DNA of 39,430 bases, taken from IMG/VR virus record IMGVR_UViG_3300050129_000187, positions 1 through 39,430 of that record; one strand, written 5' to 3'. This stretch comes from a virus. The stretch's first letter is position 1. Each line of letters starts with the position of its first letter. The position numbers and the translations under genes were made by a program. Below the pieces are notes generated by a model. That model was given only the letters and a program-made list of their open reading frames with translations. It searched no databases and had not been told where the DNA came from. Below, one piece after another: positions 15,423-23,627 of the stretch.

Positions 15423-16214
15423 CTATCTGCCTGAGGTACGCGCCTCCCTGATCTTTTCTTTGAACTGGCGAAGAGCATCCTCCGTGGCAGATTTGACCTG
15501 CCTCGCGAGTCGCTGCCCGAGTAGATATGCATCCAATTCGGCGCTTGCTCCCGAGGTGCTCGACCTTGAGTTCAGGGCCTTCTCGTCGCCTTCGGACTCA
15601 TCGTCCTTCGGCTTCGGGGAAGGTTCCTCCCCTCCGTCGCCGTCTTCGGAGCCGATAAGCTCCTTGAGGGCCGCGGTGACATCGTTGTGGTGGGAATCCA
15701 TCTTTTCCAAGACGGCTTTCAATTTCTCTTTGTTCTTGGCGGAAATGGCTCGTCCGGACTTTTCGGTCGCCTCTACGACGGCCTTCTTTTCATCGTCCTC
15801 GCCTTCGCCGAACTCCGCATCGCACATGGCCTTGTGGGCTTTCTCGTGGCGGTCAAGTTCGTCGCCTACCGCTTTCGTGAACTCCTCGATGGCCTTCGTC
15901 TTCCCGTCGTCTCCGTCGGCCGCTTCGTGTGCGGACTTGAACTCATCGATCGATTTGTCGATCGCCTTCACATGCTTCAAATGCTCGGCTTTCATCTCCG
16001 ACTTGAACTCATCGATAGACTTTTTCGGCGCCTGATCTTCGAGCGCATAGCTCTCGTCGATGGCCTTCATCGTGTTCTCTAGGTGTTCGTCCTGCTCGGA
16101 ATCCACCGCTTTCGTGAACCCGTCGATCGACTTGAATTCATCGATGGCCTTCGCAAAGGACTTTCCGTGCCGTTCGTGCTCTGCTTTGAATTTCTTTTCG
16201 AGTTCGTTGTTCAT
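15423..16214 (-). CDS. Probable nested scaffolding protein (in-frame internal start)
   Basis: An in-frame ATG at 16214 (residue 338 of the protease fusion) would make a 263-residue scaffold alone. It is preceded by AAATCAACCAAATCCGAATCA, which contains the AAATCAACCAAA string of the chaperone gene leader at 9772 and fits the A/C-rich leaders of this phage. It begins at the border between the low-complexity linker and the helical KAEH..H...IDEFKS repeats. Phage lambda makes scaffold Nu3 the same way from within the C protease gene. Confidence 0.5.
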   Translation of the reverse strand: MNNELEKKFKAEHERHGKSFAKAIDEFKSIDGFTKAVDSEQDEHLENTMKAIDESYALEDQAPKKSIDEFKSEMKAEHLKHVKAIDKSIDEFKSAHEAADGDDGKTKAIEEFTKAVGDELDRHEKAHKAMCDAEFGEGEDDEKKAVVEATEKSGRAISAKNKEKLKAVLEKMDSHHNDVTAALKELIGSEDGDGGEEPSPKPKDDESEGDEKALNSRSSTSGASAELDAYLLGQRLARQVKSATEDALRQFKEKIREARTSGR

Positions 16215-17225
16215 TGATTCGGATTTGGTTGATTTCGCGGGAACGCATACGAGGTGACCGGGATTCTTGTCGTCATCTGCGAGAACTCCCGGATCGCCGC
16301 TTTCCAGCTCGCAGGAATCGCCGAGTTGCGGCGACTTCTCCTCCGCCTTCTTTTCCCACGGCGGCGTTTCACCGAACTCCTCGTAATGTTTCGCGATATG
16401 GGCTTTGACGGCAGCAAGGTCACCGGAGGGAATTGCAACTCCCCCTCGGCCACCTTGTAAGGCAGCGGCCGCTGCTTTAACGCCGTTCCACACAGCTTTC
16501 TGATCGGACGCGCGGTGATGGGGGAGCTTGTAGGAGGACTTCACGTCCGTGTTTTCGGAATCGAACCATGCGCAAATGGACTTCAGTTTCTCGATGTCGT
16601 CGCCGCACGCTTTCACCTCCGCCGGGCCGTCCCATGACGTGTCCTGATCGGCGATGCCGTGGCTCTTGAAGGGGACCGCGCCTTTCGCGTCATAGAAAAA
16701 GCCCTTCGTCACGAGGTCGCCCGTCGATACGCCGAGTTCGCTCACCTGCCGCAAGGAAAGCGCGTATCGGCCGGCGGGCACCGGGCAGAAGGAAAGCTCC
16801 AAGAGCTCGCGCGTCCCGTCGTCGTTTTGGATGTAGCCGGGAGACACGGCGCGGATGACCTTCTGCTGATAGAGCGCGCAGACCATGTCGGCCGTCGGAT
16901 TCACGCCGGCGGGAGCGAATTTGCCGGTAGCGACCGCCTTGTCGCCCTGAATCTCGATGTCGGTCACGATGCCGATCGGGATCGACGAATAATCATGCGC
17001 CCAGAGGACGACGGGGTTCATCGTGTAGTACTTGAGATCCCATCGGGACTGGTCGAGCTCGTCGCCCTGACGGTCCTCGTCGGACGTGCTCATCACAACC
17101 TCAAAGCTCCGGTCGTCGCCGGAGGCTTTGGTCGCTTTCACGAAGTCTTCAACGGAAGCGGAAGCGAGAGCCGCTTTGAGTTTGTCTGCGAGGTCTTTGG
17201 GGAATGTCTTCAGCGATTCGGGCAC
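15423..17225 (-). CDS. Prohead protease fused to scaffold
   Basis: A 600-residue protein starting at GTG. Residues 40-165 form the HK97-family prohead protease: His77 in WAHDYSSIPIG and Ser128 in AVSPGYI are the catalytic candidates, with ELLELSFCPVPAGRYAL next. Residues about 190-305 are a conserved accessory domain (SWDGPAEVKA, YKLPHHRAS, VAIPSGDLAAVKAHIAKHYEEFGETPPW) found in such fusions. Residues 338-600 are highly charged and helical with repeats of the type KAIDEFKS, a scaffold-like region. Maturation protease and scaffold would thus be delivered as one chain that cleaves itself. Confidence 0.9.
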   Translation of the reverse strand: MPESLKTFPKDLADKLKAALASASVEDFVKATKASGDDRSFEVVMSTSDEDRQGDELDQSRWDLKYYTMNPVVLWAHDYSSIPIGIVTDIEIQGDKAVATGKFAPAGVNPTADMVCALYQQKVIRAVSPGYIQNDDGTRELLELSFCPVPAGRYALSLRQVSELGVSTGDLVTKGFFYDAKGAVPFKSHGIADQDTSWDGPAEVKACGDDIEKLKSICAWFDSENTDVKSSYKLPHHRASDQKAVWNGVKAAAAALQGGRGGVAIPSGDLAAVKAHIAKHYEEFGETPPWEKKAEEKSPQLGDSCELESGDPGVLADDDKNPGHLVCVPAKSTKSESMNNELEKKFKAEHERHGKSFAKAIDEFKSIDGFTKAVDSEQDEHLENTMKAIDESYALEDQAPKKSIDEFKSEMKAEHLKHVKAIDKSIDEFKSAHEAADGDDGKTKAIEEFTKAVGDELDRHEKAHKAMCDAEFGEGEDDEKKAVVEATEKSGRAISAKNKEKLKAVLEKMDSHHNDVTAALKELIGSEDGDGGEEPSPKPKDDESEGDEKALNSRSSTSGASAELDAYLLGQRLARQVKSATEDALRQFKEKIREARTSGR

Positions 17226-17243
17226 TGAACAGGGTGGATAGGG

Positions 17244-17804
17244 TTAATAGGGGAGTTGGTCGAAGGAAATCCGGAATACCGTGGAGGTGGGAACTGAGAG
17301 CGACGACGGCGTGCCGTTCGAGTAGTACACCTGCGCGGTGCCGGTGACACCGTTCGTCGAGGTCAGGATGCATCCCGACACAAACACGGTCGTCGTGGCC
17401 GCATTGCCGCTGCAGATCGCGTTCACCGAGAGCCCGGCCGTCTCCGGGATGGTGATCGTGGTCGATGCCGAGGAGGTCGTCGCGCCGAAGGCGCCGAGGG
17501 TCGCGACCGAGGTCGGAGTGCCGGACGCCGTCACGTATGCCGTGAGGCCGTGATACTGATCCGTGCCGCCGATCGTGAGACCGTTGACGGCCGCCGAGGA
17601 AAGCGAGCCAATTGGAGCAACATAGCCGTTGCCAGTCAAGCCACCCGAGGCGCTCGCGGTAACGAGCGAGGACGGGGTAATCCCGCCCGCGAAGTCGCCT
17701 CCGACGAGAGGCGCGGCTCCGAGTTTATTTACCACATAGCCGCCGACAACACCCGCGAGGAGTGCCACTACGGCGACCAACCCGACGAGCTTGGTGTTGT
17801 TCAT
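17244..17804 (-). CDS. Signal-anchored Ser/Thr/Gly-rich protein
   Basis: A 186-residue protein. Residues 5-28 (KLVGLVAVVALLAGVVGGYVV) form a membrane or signal segment after MNNT; the rest is Ala/Gly/Ser/Thr/Val-rich beta sequence with VFVSGCILTS near the end. It is one of three proteins with export signals in the head operon between portal and protease. It resembles secreted proteins of Patescibacteria in style, but no family is recognised. Confidence 0.65.
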   Translation of the reverse strand: MNNTKLVGLVAVVALLAGVVGGYVVNKLGAAPLVGGDFAGGITPSSLVTASASGGLTGNGYVAPIGSLSSAAVNGLTIGGTDQYHGLTAYVTASGTPTSVATLGAFGATTSSASTTITIPETAGLSVNAICSGNAATTTVFVSGCILTSTNGVTGTAQVYYSNGTPSSLSVPTSTVFRISFDQLPY

Positions 17805-17822
17805 ACCTTAATCGTATGAACG

Positions 17823-17990
17823 TCAAGCCCTTTTGGATATGTGCATAACTTTACGCAGTCGCTCGCGCTGCTTCTTCTCTTTGCAGGCAAGACAGACCGG
17901 ATGCGAGACAACCCGTGAACGCCGCAACGGAGCGCCGCATTTCGTACATTTCGTATCGACGTAGTTCGTGCTGCGTTCGCCATAGGCCAT
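17823..17990 (-). CDS. Small zinc-finger protein
   Basis: A 55-residue protein with two CxxC pairs (CTKC at 15-18 and CLAC at 33-36) and a basic tail (KEKKQRERLRK). This is a simple zinc-ribbon pattern suitable for binding nucleic acid. It begins right after the TGA of the preceding gene, so it is probably translated by coupling. Function unknown. Confidence 0.6.
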   Translation of the reverse strand: MAYGERSTNYVDTKCTKCGAPLRRSRVVSHPVCLACKEKKQRERLRKVMHISKRA

Positions 17991-17991
17991 T

Positions 17992-18333
17992 TCAGTTGTT
18001 CGTCTTGGGGAGTTTCGGTTCGACGATGATCGTGATGCCCGACCACGTGAGCACTTCGGTCGATGACCATGTGGCCGTCACCTGCGCGAGGAACGTGCCG
18101 GGGTTGGGGAAATTGCCCGAGGCCACCGTGTAGTGGCATGTTCCGGCGGGTCCACTGTCCACGGTCATAGAACCCGTGAAAAGCGCCTCGCCGCTCGGGT
18201 CTTGGGCGTCCTGCACCGTGATCGTGAGCGATGCGTCCGTAATATTCACCGCGTCGCCATTGCCGTCGAGGAGCGTAAAGGGAAGCTCGTAGCCATAGTC
18301 GTTCTGCCCGACGATCTGGGGTTGGAGGATCAC
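17992..18333 (-). CDS. Ig-like / BppU-N-like virion protein
   Basis: A 113-residue protein starting at GTG. It reads LPFTLLDGNGDAVNITDASLTITVQDA and GTFLAQVTATWSS near the C-terminal half: the strand pattern of the BppU N-terminal or phage Ig-like domain, often a virion attachment module. It overlaps the small gene before it by 4 bases. Where it sits on the virion is not known. Confidence 0.6.
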   Translation of the reverse strand: MILQPQIVGQNDYGYELPFTLLDGNGDAVNITDASLTITVQDAQDPSGEALFTGSMTVDSGPAGTCHYTVASGNFPNPGTFLAQVTATWSSTEVLTWSGITIIVEPKLPKTNN

Positions 18334-18518
18334 AGTTCAAGCGTCTGTTGGTTTTGCGACGGGTTCGAGAGCGTGAGATTACGGAAGCGGAGCATGAGGG
18401 TGAGTACGACGTTGTAGGCGTTCGCGGCGGTTCGCATGGCGAGCCTCACGACGGGCGCGAGGAGCGTCTGCCGTTCCGATCCGTATGCGTTTGTGCCGTA
18501 GCCAGAAAATCCGTACAT
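18330..18518 (-). CDS. Small Tyr/Gly-start protein of unknown function
   Basis: A 62-residue protein with MYGFSGYGTNAYGSERQ at its start and a helical segment (RLAMRTAANAYNVVLTLML) after it. It overlaps the next gene by four bases and ends the block of adhesin-like genes. No known family is recalled. Confidence 0.55.
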   Translation of the reverse strand: MYGFSGYGTNAYGSERQTLLAPVVRLAMRTAANAYNVVLTLMLRFRNLTLSNPSQNQQTLEL

Positions 18519-18520
18519 CG

Positions 18521-20332
18521 CTATTGGCAGAAAGATGGTTTTGTGGTGGTAACGACCTGAACCGCGCTTGAATTGATATAAACGTAGGCGAGCGTCGAGG
18601 TCGCGCCTTGCTCATAATATTCGGTGCATCCCGGCGTTGCACCAGATACGCCAAATCGTGTGCTCGATGCAATTTGAAGCATCGCGCTTGTCGTTGCCGT
18701 CTGGGAACCAATGTAGGTGCTGCCACCGACGTTCAGATAGTCCGACCCGGCGTTCCCGTGGCCAACAATAAGGGCTGCCACGTTTCCGTTCGGACTTGCA
18801 CCCTGCCCAATCCCGGCAGCGGTATCGGTGAGGGCGCCATATTGGTTGATGCTGAACGTGTCGCCTTCGGGGTCGCTCGCATAAATCCAATTTCCGAGTT
18901 GCGGGCCTGCATTGATATAGAGAGCCGTTGTGCTGCCTATCTGATTGATGGTGAGGGTATTTGTCGTTGAGGCCGTGGTGCTTCCGACGCCCAAAATCCC
19001 GGTTATCGATTCGTTGCCAAAGCTCGCAAAGGGACCGTAATAGCCCGTCGTGGTCGAGGCGTTTCCAGAGTAGAAATTATTAACTGCCGACGCATTATAA
19101 AGGCCATCAATGGTGAGATTGCCTCCACCGCTCGCAAAGAATGGTGTATCGGTCGCATTCGCATATTTGTAAATAATGCCGCCGGTATAATGGCACACCG
19201 CGCCCGCACCGCACGAAATCACTTCATTCATCGGCGACGAGGATGTCGGTGTCACGAGTTCGAAGTTGCCGCCGATCTCATCGAAGGATGTGTGCGTGTC
19301 GGAATCGATCACCTCGTAGTCATAATTCCCATAGGTCGCATAGGTCGGTTCCTCGTGATTCACGCCCAGGAGCGTCACATTCTGGTTGAACGTACCGACG
19401 TGGAGTTGGCAGTTATCGATCGATCCGCCTTCCCACGTGAGATTCTCGATGGAGCCGTTCTTGAACCACACGCAGTTTGATGACGATGAGTTCGCGGGAT
19501 CGACCGCGAAGACGCGCTGGAAATTGTCTGATTCTCCCGAATTGTTGGACTGTTCGATCTCGATGTCGCGGCCGTTACCCCGGAGTACGGTATCCTGCAA
19601 CCCCGTGTCATAGGTGTTGGCACCCATATCAAGGCCGATGCCGAATCCCGAGATGGTGAGGCCGCTATTGATCGAGTGGGCCGCGCCGCTCGTGCCCCCG
19701 AGATAGAGACCAACGATGGCATTCGTCGTCGTTGCAGACCCCGATGAATCGAGCCACAAATTATTGACGCCACCCCCCGAAAGGTGGGGGTTTGAATCGC
19801 CAAAGTTTTCAATCGTCGAGGTAGTGCCAGCCGCCCCTGTCCAAGTGAGATGCGTTCCGGGGCCGACGCCGTAGACGTTGCACCGTTGCGTGAGATTGAT
19901 TGCGGTCGAAAACGTGGAACTCATAGCCGGAAGATAAATGTTCAGCGATGAGGTAGCTTGTGGGGCGTAGGTATTGCAAAGAGAGTTTATGAACGTTCCG
20001 GGGTCGCCTGTTATCGTGCCGACGTATATGTTGGACGCATTGCCAAGGAGTGTGCTTGAAGCGAAGGTTTGATTCGCCGTCCATGTATTCGCCGTCGTTG
20101 TTGAAGCTCCCCCACCACCTCCACCTCCCGTCGAGGTCGAGACCACAACCCCGTACACCGAGAGCGTTCCCGATACGTTCACGTTGCCCGACAGGGTGCT
20201 TGTGGGGCCGATAACGACGTTCCCCGAACCGTCCACGGGAAGGTTCGTCCATGTAGAAGCCGATGCAAGCCCAATAGCCGAGAAGGCGCCGACGATGATT
20301 GCGGCCGAAACGAGGATACGTTTTATTGACAT
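18521..20332 (-). CDS. Exported beta-helix protein (tailspike/adhesin-like)
   Basis: A 603-residue protein. I chose the ATG at 20332 because it begins a classic signal peptide: MSIKR, hydrophobic core, then LASA before STWT. The middle (about residues 120-370) has the look of a right-handed beta-helix: INSGLTISGFGIGLDMG, GLQDTVLRGNGRDIEI, NLTWEGGSIDN. The end is rich in TTAS/TST and closes with TPGCTEYYEQGATSTLAYV. Beta-helices are common in tailspikes that bind or cut surface glycans, but a secretion signal is not usual for a tail protein. It overlaps the preceding gene by 10 bases. Confidence 0.7.
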   Translation of the reverse strand: MSIKRILVSAAIIVGAFSAIGLASASTWTNLPVDGSGNVVIGPTSTLSGNVNVSGTLSVYGVVVSTSTGGGGGGGASTTTANTWTANQTFASSTLLGNASNIYVGTITGDPGTFINSLCNTYAPQATSSLNIYLPAMSSTFSTAINLTQRCNVYGVGPGTHLTWTGAAGTTSTIENFGDSNPHLSGGGVNNLWLDSSGSATTTNAIVGLYLGGTSGAAHSINSGLTISGFGIGLDMGANTYDTGLQDTVLRGNGRDIEIEQSNNSGESDNFQRVFAVDPANSSSSNCVWFKNGSIENLTWEGGSIDNCQLHVGTFNQNVTLLGVNHEEPTYATYGNYDYEVIDSDTHTSFDEIGGNFELVTPTSSSPMNEVISCGAGAVCHYTGGIIYKYANATDTPFFASGGGNLTIDGLYNASAVNNFYSGNASTTTGYYGPFASFGNESITGILGVGSTTASTTNTLTINQIGSTTALYINAGPQLGNWIYASDPEGDTFSINQYGALTDTAAGIGQGASPNGNVAALIVGHGNAGSDYLNVGGSTYIGSQTATTSAMLQIASSTRFGVSGATPGCTEYYEQGATSTLAYVYINSSAVQVVTTTKPSFCQ

Positions 20333-23061
20333 GATGAGTTTGAAATTAGTTCTTGACCCGACGCTTTGTAATCCACATATACGGCTGTCCCCGACGCGGT
20401 GTACATGGTGTTGCACACGGAGGACGATGCCGTGCCTTCAATGATGGTGGTGGTTGCGGTTCCTGTGGCGACAAAAGAAGCAGTGGTACTTGCTGACGAA
20501 ACGACATTCAGTTGCGCCGTGCTGGTGGTTCCAGTCCCGACGGCGAGGTTTCCCCATACATCGGCCGAGCCGTTGACATCGAGCTTATTAACGGGAGCCG
20601 ATGCGCCACCGAGGTAAAGGCCGCCGCTTGTAATCTCACCGATGGTCGCGTTTTGAATCCGCAGGTATGTGGTCGTAGCGGCGTTCAGGTAGGTGCTTCC
20701 ACCATCCCCCAAGAATGAGTAGTTAGCGCAAGTCGGGGTGGATGCAAAGTTGATATAGGCGTACCCCGCAACACATCCCGCCGAGCCGAGCGTGATATTG
20801 ATGCCATTCGCGACGACGGTCGATGTTCCGGTCACATTCGCCGTTCCCGCGACATTCAGCGTCGCTGTGTTTGTCGTAGTCGTACCGACGGCAAGGACGG
20901 TCGCAGTCGTCGTTGCAAGGGTGGAGGTCTGGGATACATTCGCCGTTCCTACCACGTTCAAAGTTCCTTTTTGGGTTGAGGTTCCCACGGAGAGCGACGT
21001 TGCAAAATCACCGGTGCCGTTCACATGGAGGGTGTTGGCGTTCGGGAAGTCCTTTATCGCAACCGTCGAGGAATTGGCGATGACGGTCGCCCCTGAAAGG
21101 TTCGTTTCACTCACATTGCCGCCAAATCCGACCGCTCCATTGATTCCGTCCGTGATGGTGAAGGGGTCTGTCCATGCGCCATTGAAATAGTTGTAGAAGG
21201 CGAAGGACACATTGCCCCGCTGGGAAAACTGCCACTTGGTTTGGGTGGACGTACCCGATTCAAGCTGGAAGCTGACGTGGTTGCCTTGAACATCACTATG
21301 GATATTGATTCCTACGTCGCCGGGGAATGTGGCGGGAGTATATGCTTCAATCGCTCCCTCCGACGGCGCAGTCGTCGTGCCAAACACGCCTGTCCCAGAG
21401 AACGCTCCATTTGCGGCCGAAAGATTATAGGAGCCGATGTTGATATTCTGGTTCGCGTTCGAGCCGCTCAAGTTGAGATAGGTGGTCGCGGCAGTGGATG
21501 TCGAGAGGCACGTTGCGGTGAATTGCCCCGTGGACGTGGAATAGGTGAGGCATCCTGCGGCGGAAAGGGAATTGAGAACGCTTTGGATGGTGGTGGATGT
21601 GAAGCCCGAAGGATTGCCCGTGAGGGGATAGAACTCTGCCGTTCCCGAAGCCGTGGTTACAAAAACTCCGGGAACGACGGAATACGTTGTGCTTGCGCCA
21701 GACGTTGTTGATGTGATGGTCGAGCCATCGCCAAGAGCGGTGAAGGCAAGCGCGGGAGTGCCGTTGAGCGTCGTCGTCGTGAACGTGCCGCTCGGAATGG
21801 CGCAGGTGATGGTACCGGTCGCGGAGATCGTCTGGACGAAGTTGCCGCCGGTACAGCCCGCGCTCAGATTGAGGCTCAAGGTCGTCGTGGTACCGCTTAT
21901 GGAGGACGAAAGCCCCGAGCCTGCGACGATGCTGAAGCTCGTGCCGGACTGCCCGTTCACCGCGACCCCCGTGATGTAGTTCAGCGAGTTCGTCCAGCCG
22001 ATCGCGCCTGTCGATGCGTTGAAGGTGATGGGGCCAGTCCCGGAAAAGAGCGCGTAGAGCGTGCTCGTCGCGTAGGCGGTCGCGATGGATGTCGTCCCGG
22101 ATCCTGTTACCGCGCCCGTGAGCGTGATCGTCTGGTTTCCCGTAAGGCAGGTCGCACAGGTGAGGGTGAGGCCGGCGGTCGTAAGCGGTCCGCCGCCGCC
22201 GAGCGGGCCTGTCGTCGTCACGTTAATCCCCGACGGGAGATACGTATTGCCGTCGAACGTCCACGCGCCGCCGCTGTATTTCAGCGTTCCCGTGGCGAGG
22301 GCGGGGAGCGCTTTGCCCTCTAAGCCCGTGACCGTCATCGTATCGCTGATCATGGTCGTGCCGGTCGCGGTCCCCGTCGCGTCGCCCGCTGCGACGAACG
22401 TGATCGTCTGGTTGCCGGAGATATAGCCGCTCGGGTTCGACGCCTTGTAGAACGTCGAGCTGTTTACGCCTTGCCATGTTCCCTGCCAGTTGCCGGTGGT
22501 GACGATAGAGAACGTGGTGGTGGCTCCATTCACCGTGCTCGTGACGGTCGTGCCATCGCCAATGAGGTGGAAGACCGTTGCCTGCGTGCCGTTCACGGTC
22601 GTCGTCGCAGGGATCCCGATCGTGACGGCGCCGCTTTGGCCGTTCACGGTTGCGACGTAGGTTGTGCTCGAAGGAAGGAACTGGCCCGATGCCACGACAT
22701 CGGCGATCACGGTTGAAGTATTGACCGCGATCGTGCCGCTTGAAGTGATCGACGCCGGGCTGAGGGAGATCCCGTGTCCCGCCTGCAAGAGATACACGGT
22801 GCCGGTCGCGGTGCCGGTAACGCCGATCGTCACGCTCCCGCTTGCGTTCGTGATGACGATGTTGGCACCGGGAGTGAGGGTCGCGGGGGTATAGCTTCCC
22901 GAACCGTTGCCGATGGGAAGTTCGCCAGTGCTCGGAACGGTGCATGTCCCGGTCCCGCCGAGTGCCGCGGGGTTGCACCCTGCGCCGACGGCCCTGTCAA
23001 CTCCCCAAATCAAAAACAGAATGACGATGATGCTGAGGAGGATGAGTACAACGCGTTTCAT
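20323..23061 (-). CDS. Giant exported repeat protein (fibre/adhesin-like)
   Basis: A 912-residue protein. MKRVVLILLSIIVILFLIWGV is a signal or anchor helix; then come hundreds of residues of Thr/Gly/Ser/Ala-rich beta sequence with repeating units (NGQSG, TTTLNGT/TVNGT, GDGST, GNQTIT, TTTGPLGGGG). Near the C-terminus, KLDVNGSADVWGNLAVG resembles fibre ends that read 'NKLDVNG'. The sequence style recurs in phage fibres and in secreted proteins of Patescibacteria. Its ATG overlaps the upstream stop as ATGA, which suggests coupling. Confidence 0.65.
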   Translation of the reverse strand: MKRVVLILLSIIVILFLIWGVDRAVGAGCNPAALGGTGTCTVPSTGELPIGNGSGSYTPATLTPGANIVITNASGSVTIGVTGTATGTVYLLQAGHGISLSPASITSSGTIAVNTSTVIADVVASGQFLPSSTTYVATVNGQSGAVTIGIPATTTVNGTQATVFHLIGDGTTVTSTVNGATTTFSIVTTGNWQGTWQGVNSSTFYKASNPSGYISGNQTITFVAAGDATGTATGTTMISDTMTVTGLEGKALPALATGTLKYSGGAWTFDGNTYLPSGINVTTTGPLGGGGPLTTAGLTLTCATCLTGNQTITLTGAVTGSGTTSIATAYATSTLYALFSGTGPITFNASTGAIGWTNSLNYITGVAVNGQSGTSFSIVAGSGLSSSISGTTTTLSLNLSAGCTGGNFVQTISATGTITCAIPSGTFTTTTLNGTPALAFTALGDGSTITSTTSGASTTYSVVPGVFVTTASGTAEFYPLTGNPSGFTSTTIQSVLNSLSAAGCLTYSTSTGQFTATCLSTSTAATTYLNLSGSNANQNINIGSYNLSAANGAFSGTGVFGTTTAPSEGAIEAYTPATFPGDVGINIHSDVQGNHVSFQLESGTSTQTKWQFSQRGNVSFAFYNYFNGAWTDPFTITDGINGAVGFGGNVSETNLSGATVIANSSTVAIKDFPNANTLHVNGTGDFATSLSVGTSTQKGTLNVVGTANVSQTSTLATTTATVLAVGTTTTNTATLNVAGTANVTGTSTVVANGINITLGSAGCVAGYAYINFASTPTCANYSFLGDGGSTYLNAATTTYLRIQNATIGEITSGGLYLGGASAPVNKLDVNGSADVWGNLAVGTGTTSTAQLNVVSSASTTASFVATGTATTTIIEGTASSSVCNTMYTASGTAVYVDYKASGQELISNSSCQ

Positions 23062-23618
23062 TGGTACTGCGCGACATGCGGGTTTCCGGCCAAACTCGCG
23101 TCGGGTGGGGTTATATAGCTAATCGTAGTGCCGCTAATCGTGTAGTCAACCCCCTGAAGCTGCGGCTGGCGCGCCAAGGTGATCTGCATGGAATTGGAAT
23201 CGAACGGCGTGATGCTTCCATGAAGCGTGAACACGGTGTTCGTGCCGTCGATCACGCCGTCCACATCCACGTATTTCCACGGCTGCTGAAGGTTCGACCC
23301 GATGTCCGTGATCATCTTCGCCGTGATCCCGAGGATGAGTTTGTAGGTCTTTCCGGCGGCATTCTTGGTCGATGCTGCCGTGCCTTCCTGCGCGCGAGTG
23401 ATTGTGAGTGTATTGCCGGAAACGCCGGTCACGCGAACGATCTCGGCGTTCGGATCATCGGAAGGATCGGGGTAATCCGTGGCATTCCACCACGTACCGT
23501 TGAACGATGGCGAGGGAAGCGATGATCCGCCCGATGAAAGGACGATGGTTGTGTCGCTCGCGCCGTAGCCGGTGCTTACGGTGAGTTTAATAAAATTCTG
23601 TACTGCGTCGAGCGTCAT
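23058..23618 (-). CDS. Beta-rich virion protein next to portal
   Basis: A 186-residue protein with TVSTGYGASDTTIVLSSGG, NAEIVRVTGVSGNTLTITRAQEGTAA and VFTLHGSITPF. The 'ITRAQEGT' phrase is a common feature of phage structural proteins, usually of the tail or neck. It lies between the portal fusion and the exported proteins. Leader CTAACCACCGCCG. Confidence 0.55.
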   Translation of the reverse strand: MTLDAVQNFIKLTVSTGYGASDTTIVLSSGGSSLPSPSFNGTWWNATDYPDPSDDPNAEIVRVTGVSGNTLTITRAQEGTAASTKNAAGKTYKLILGITAKMITDIGSNLQQPWKYVDVDGVIDGTNTVFTLHGSITPFDSNSMQITLARQPQLQGVDYTISGTTISYITPPDASLAGNPHVAQYQ

Positions 23619-23627
23619 CGGCGGTGG

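Noticed and set aside
22223-22978. 251-codon frame within the 912-residue gene
   Set aside because: Arg/His/Asp-rich, low complexity and out of frame with a continuous secreted repeat protein.
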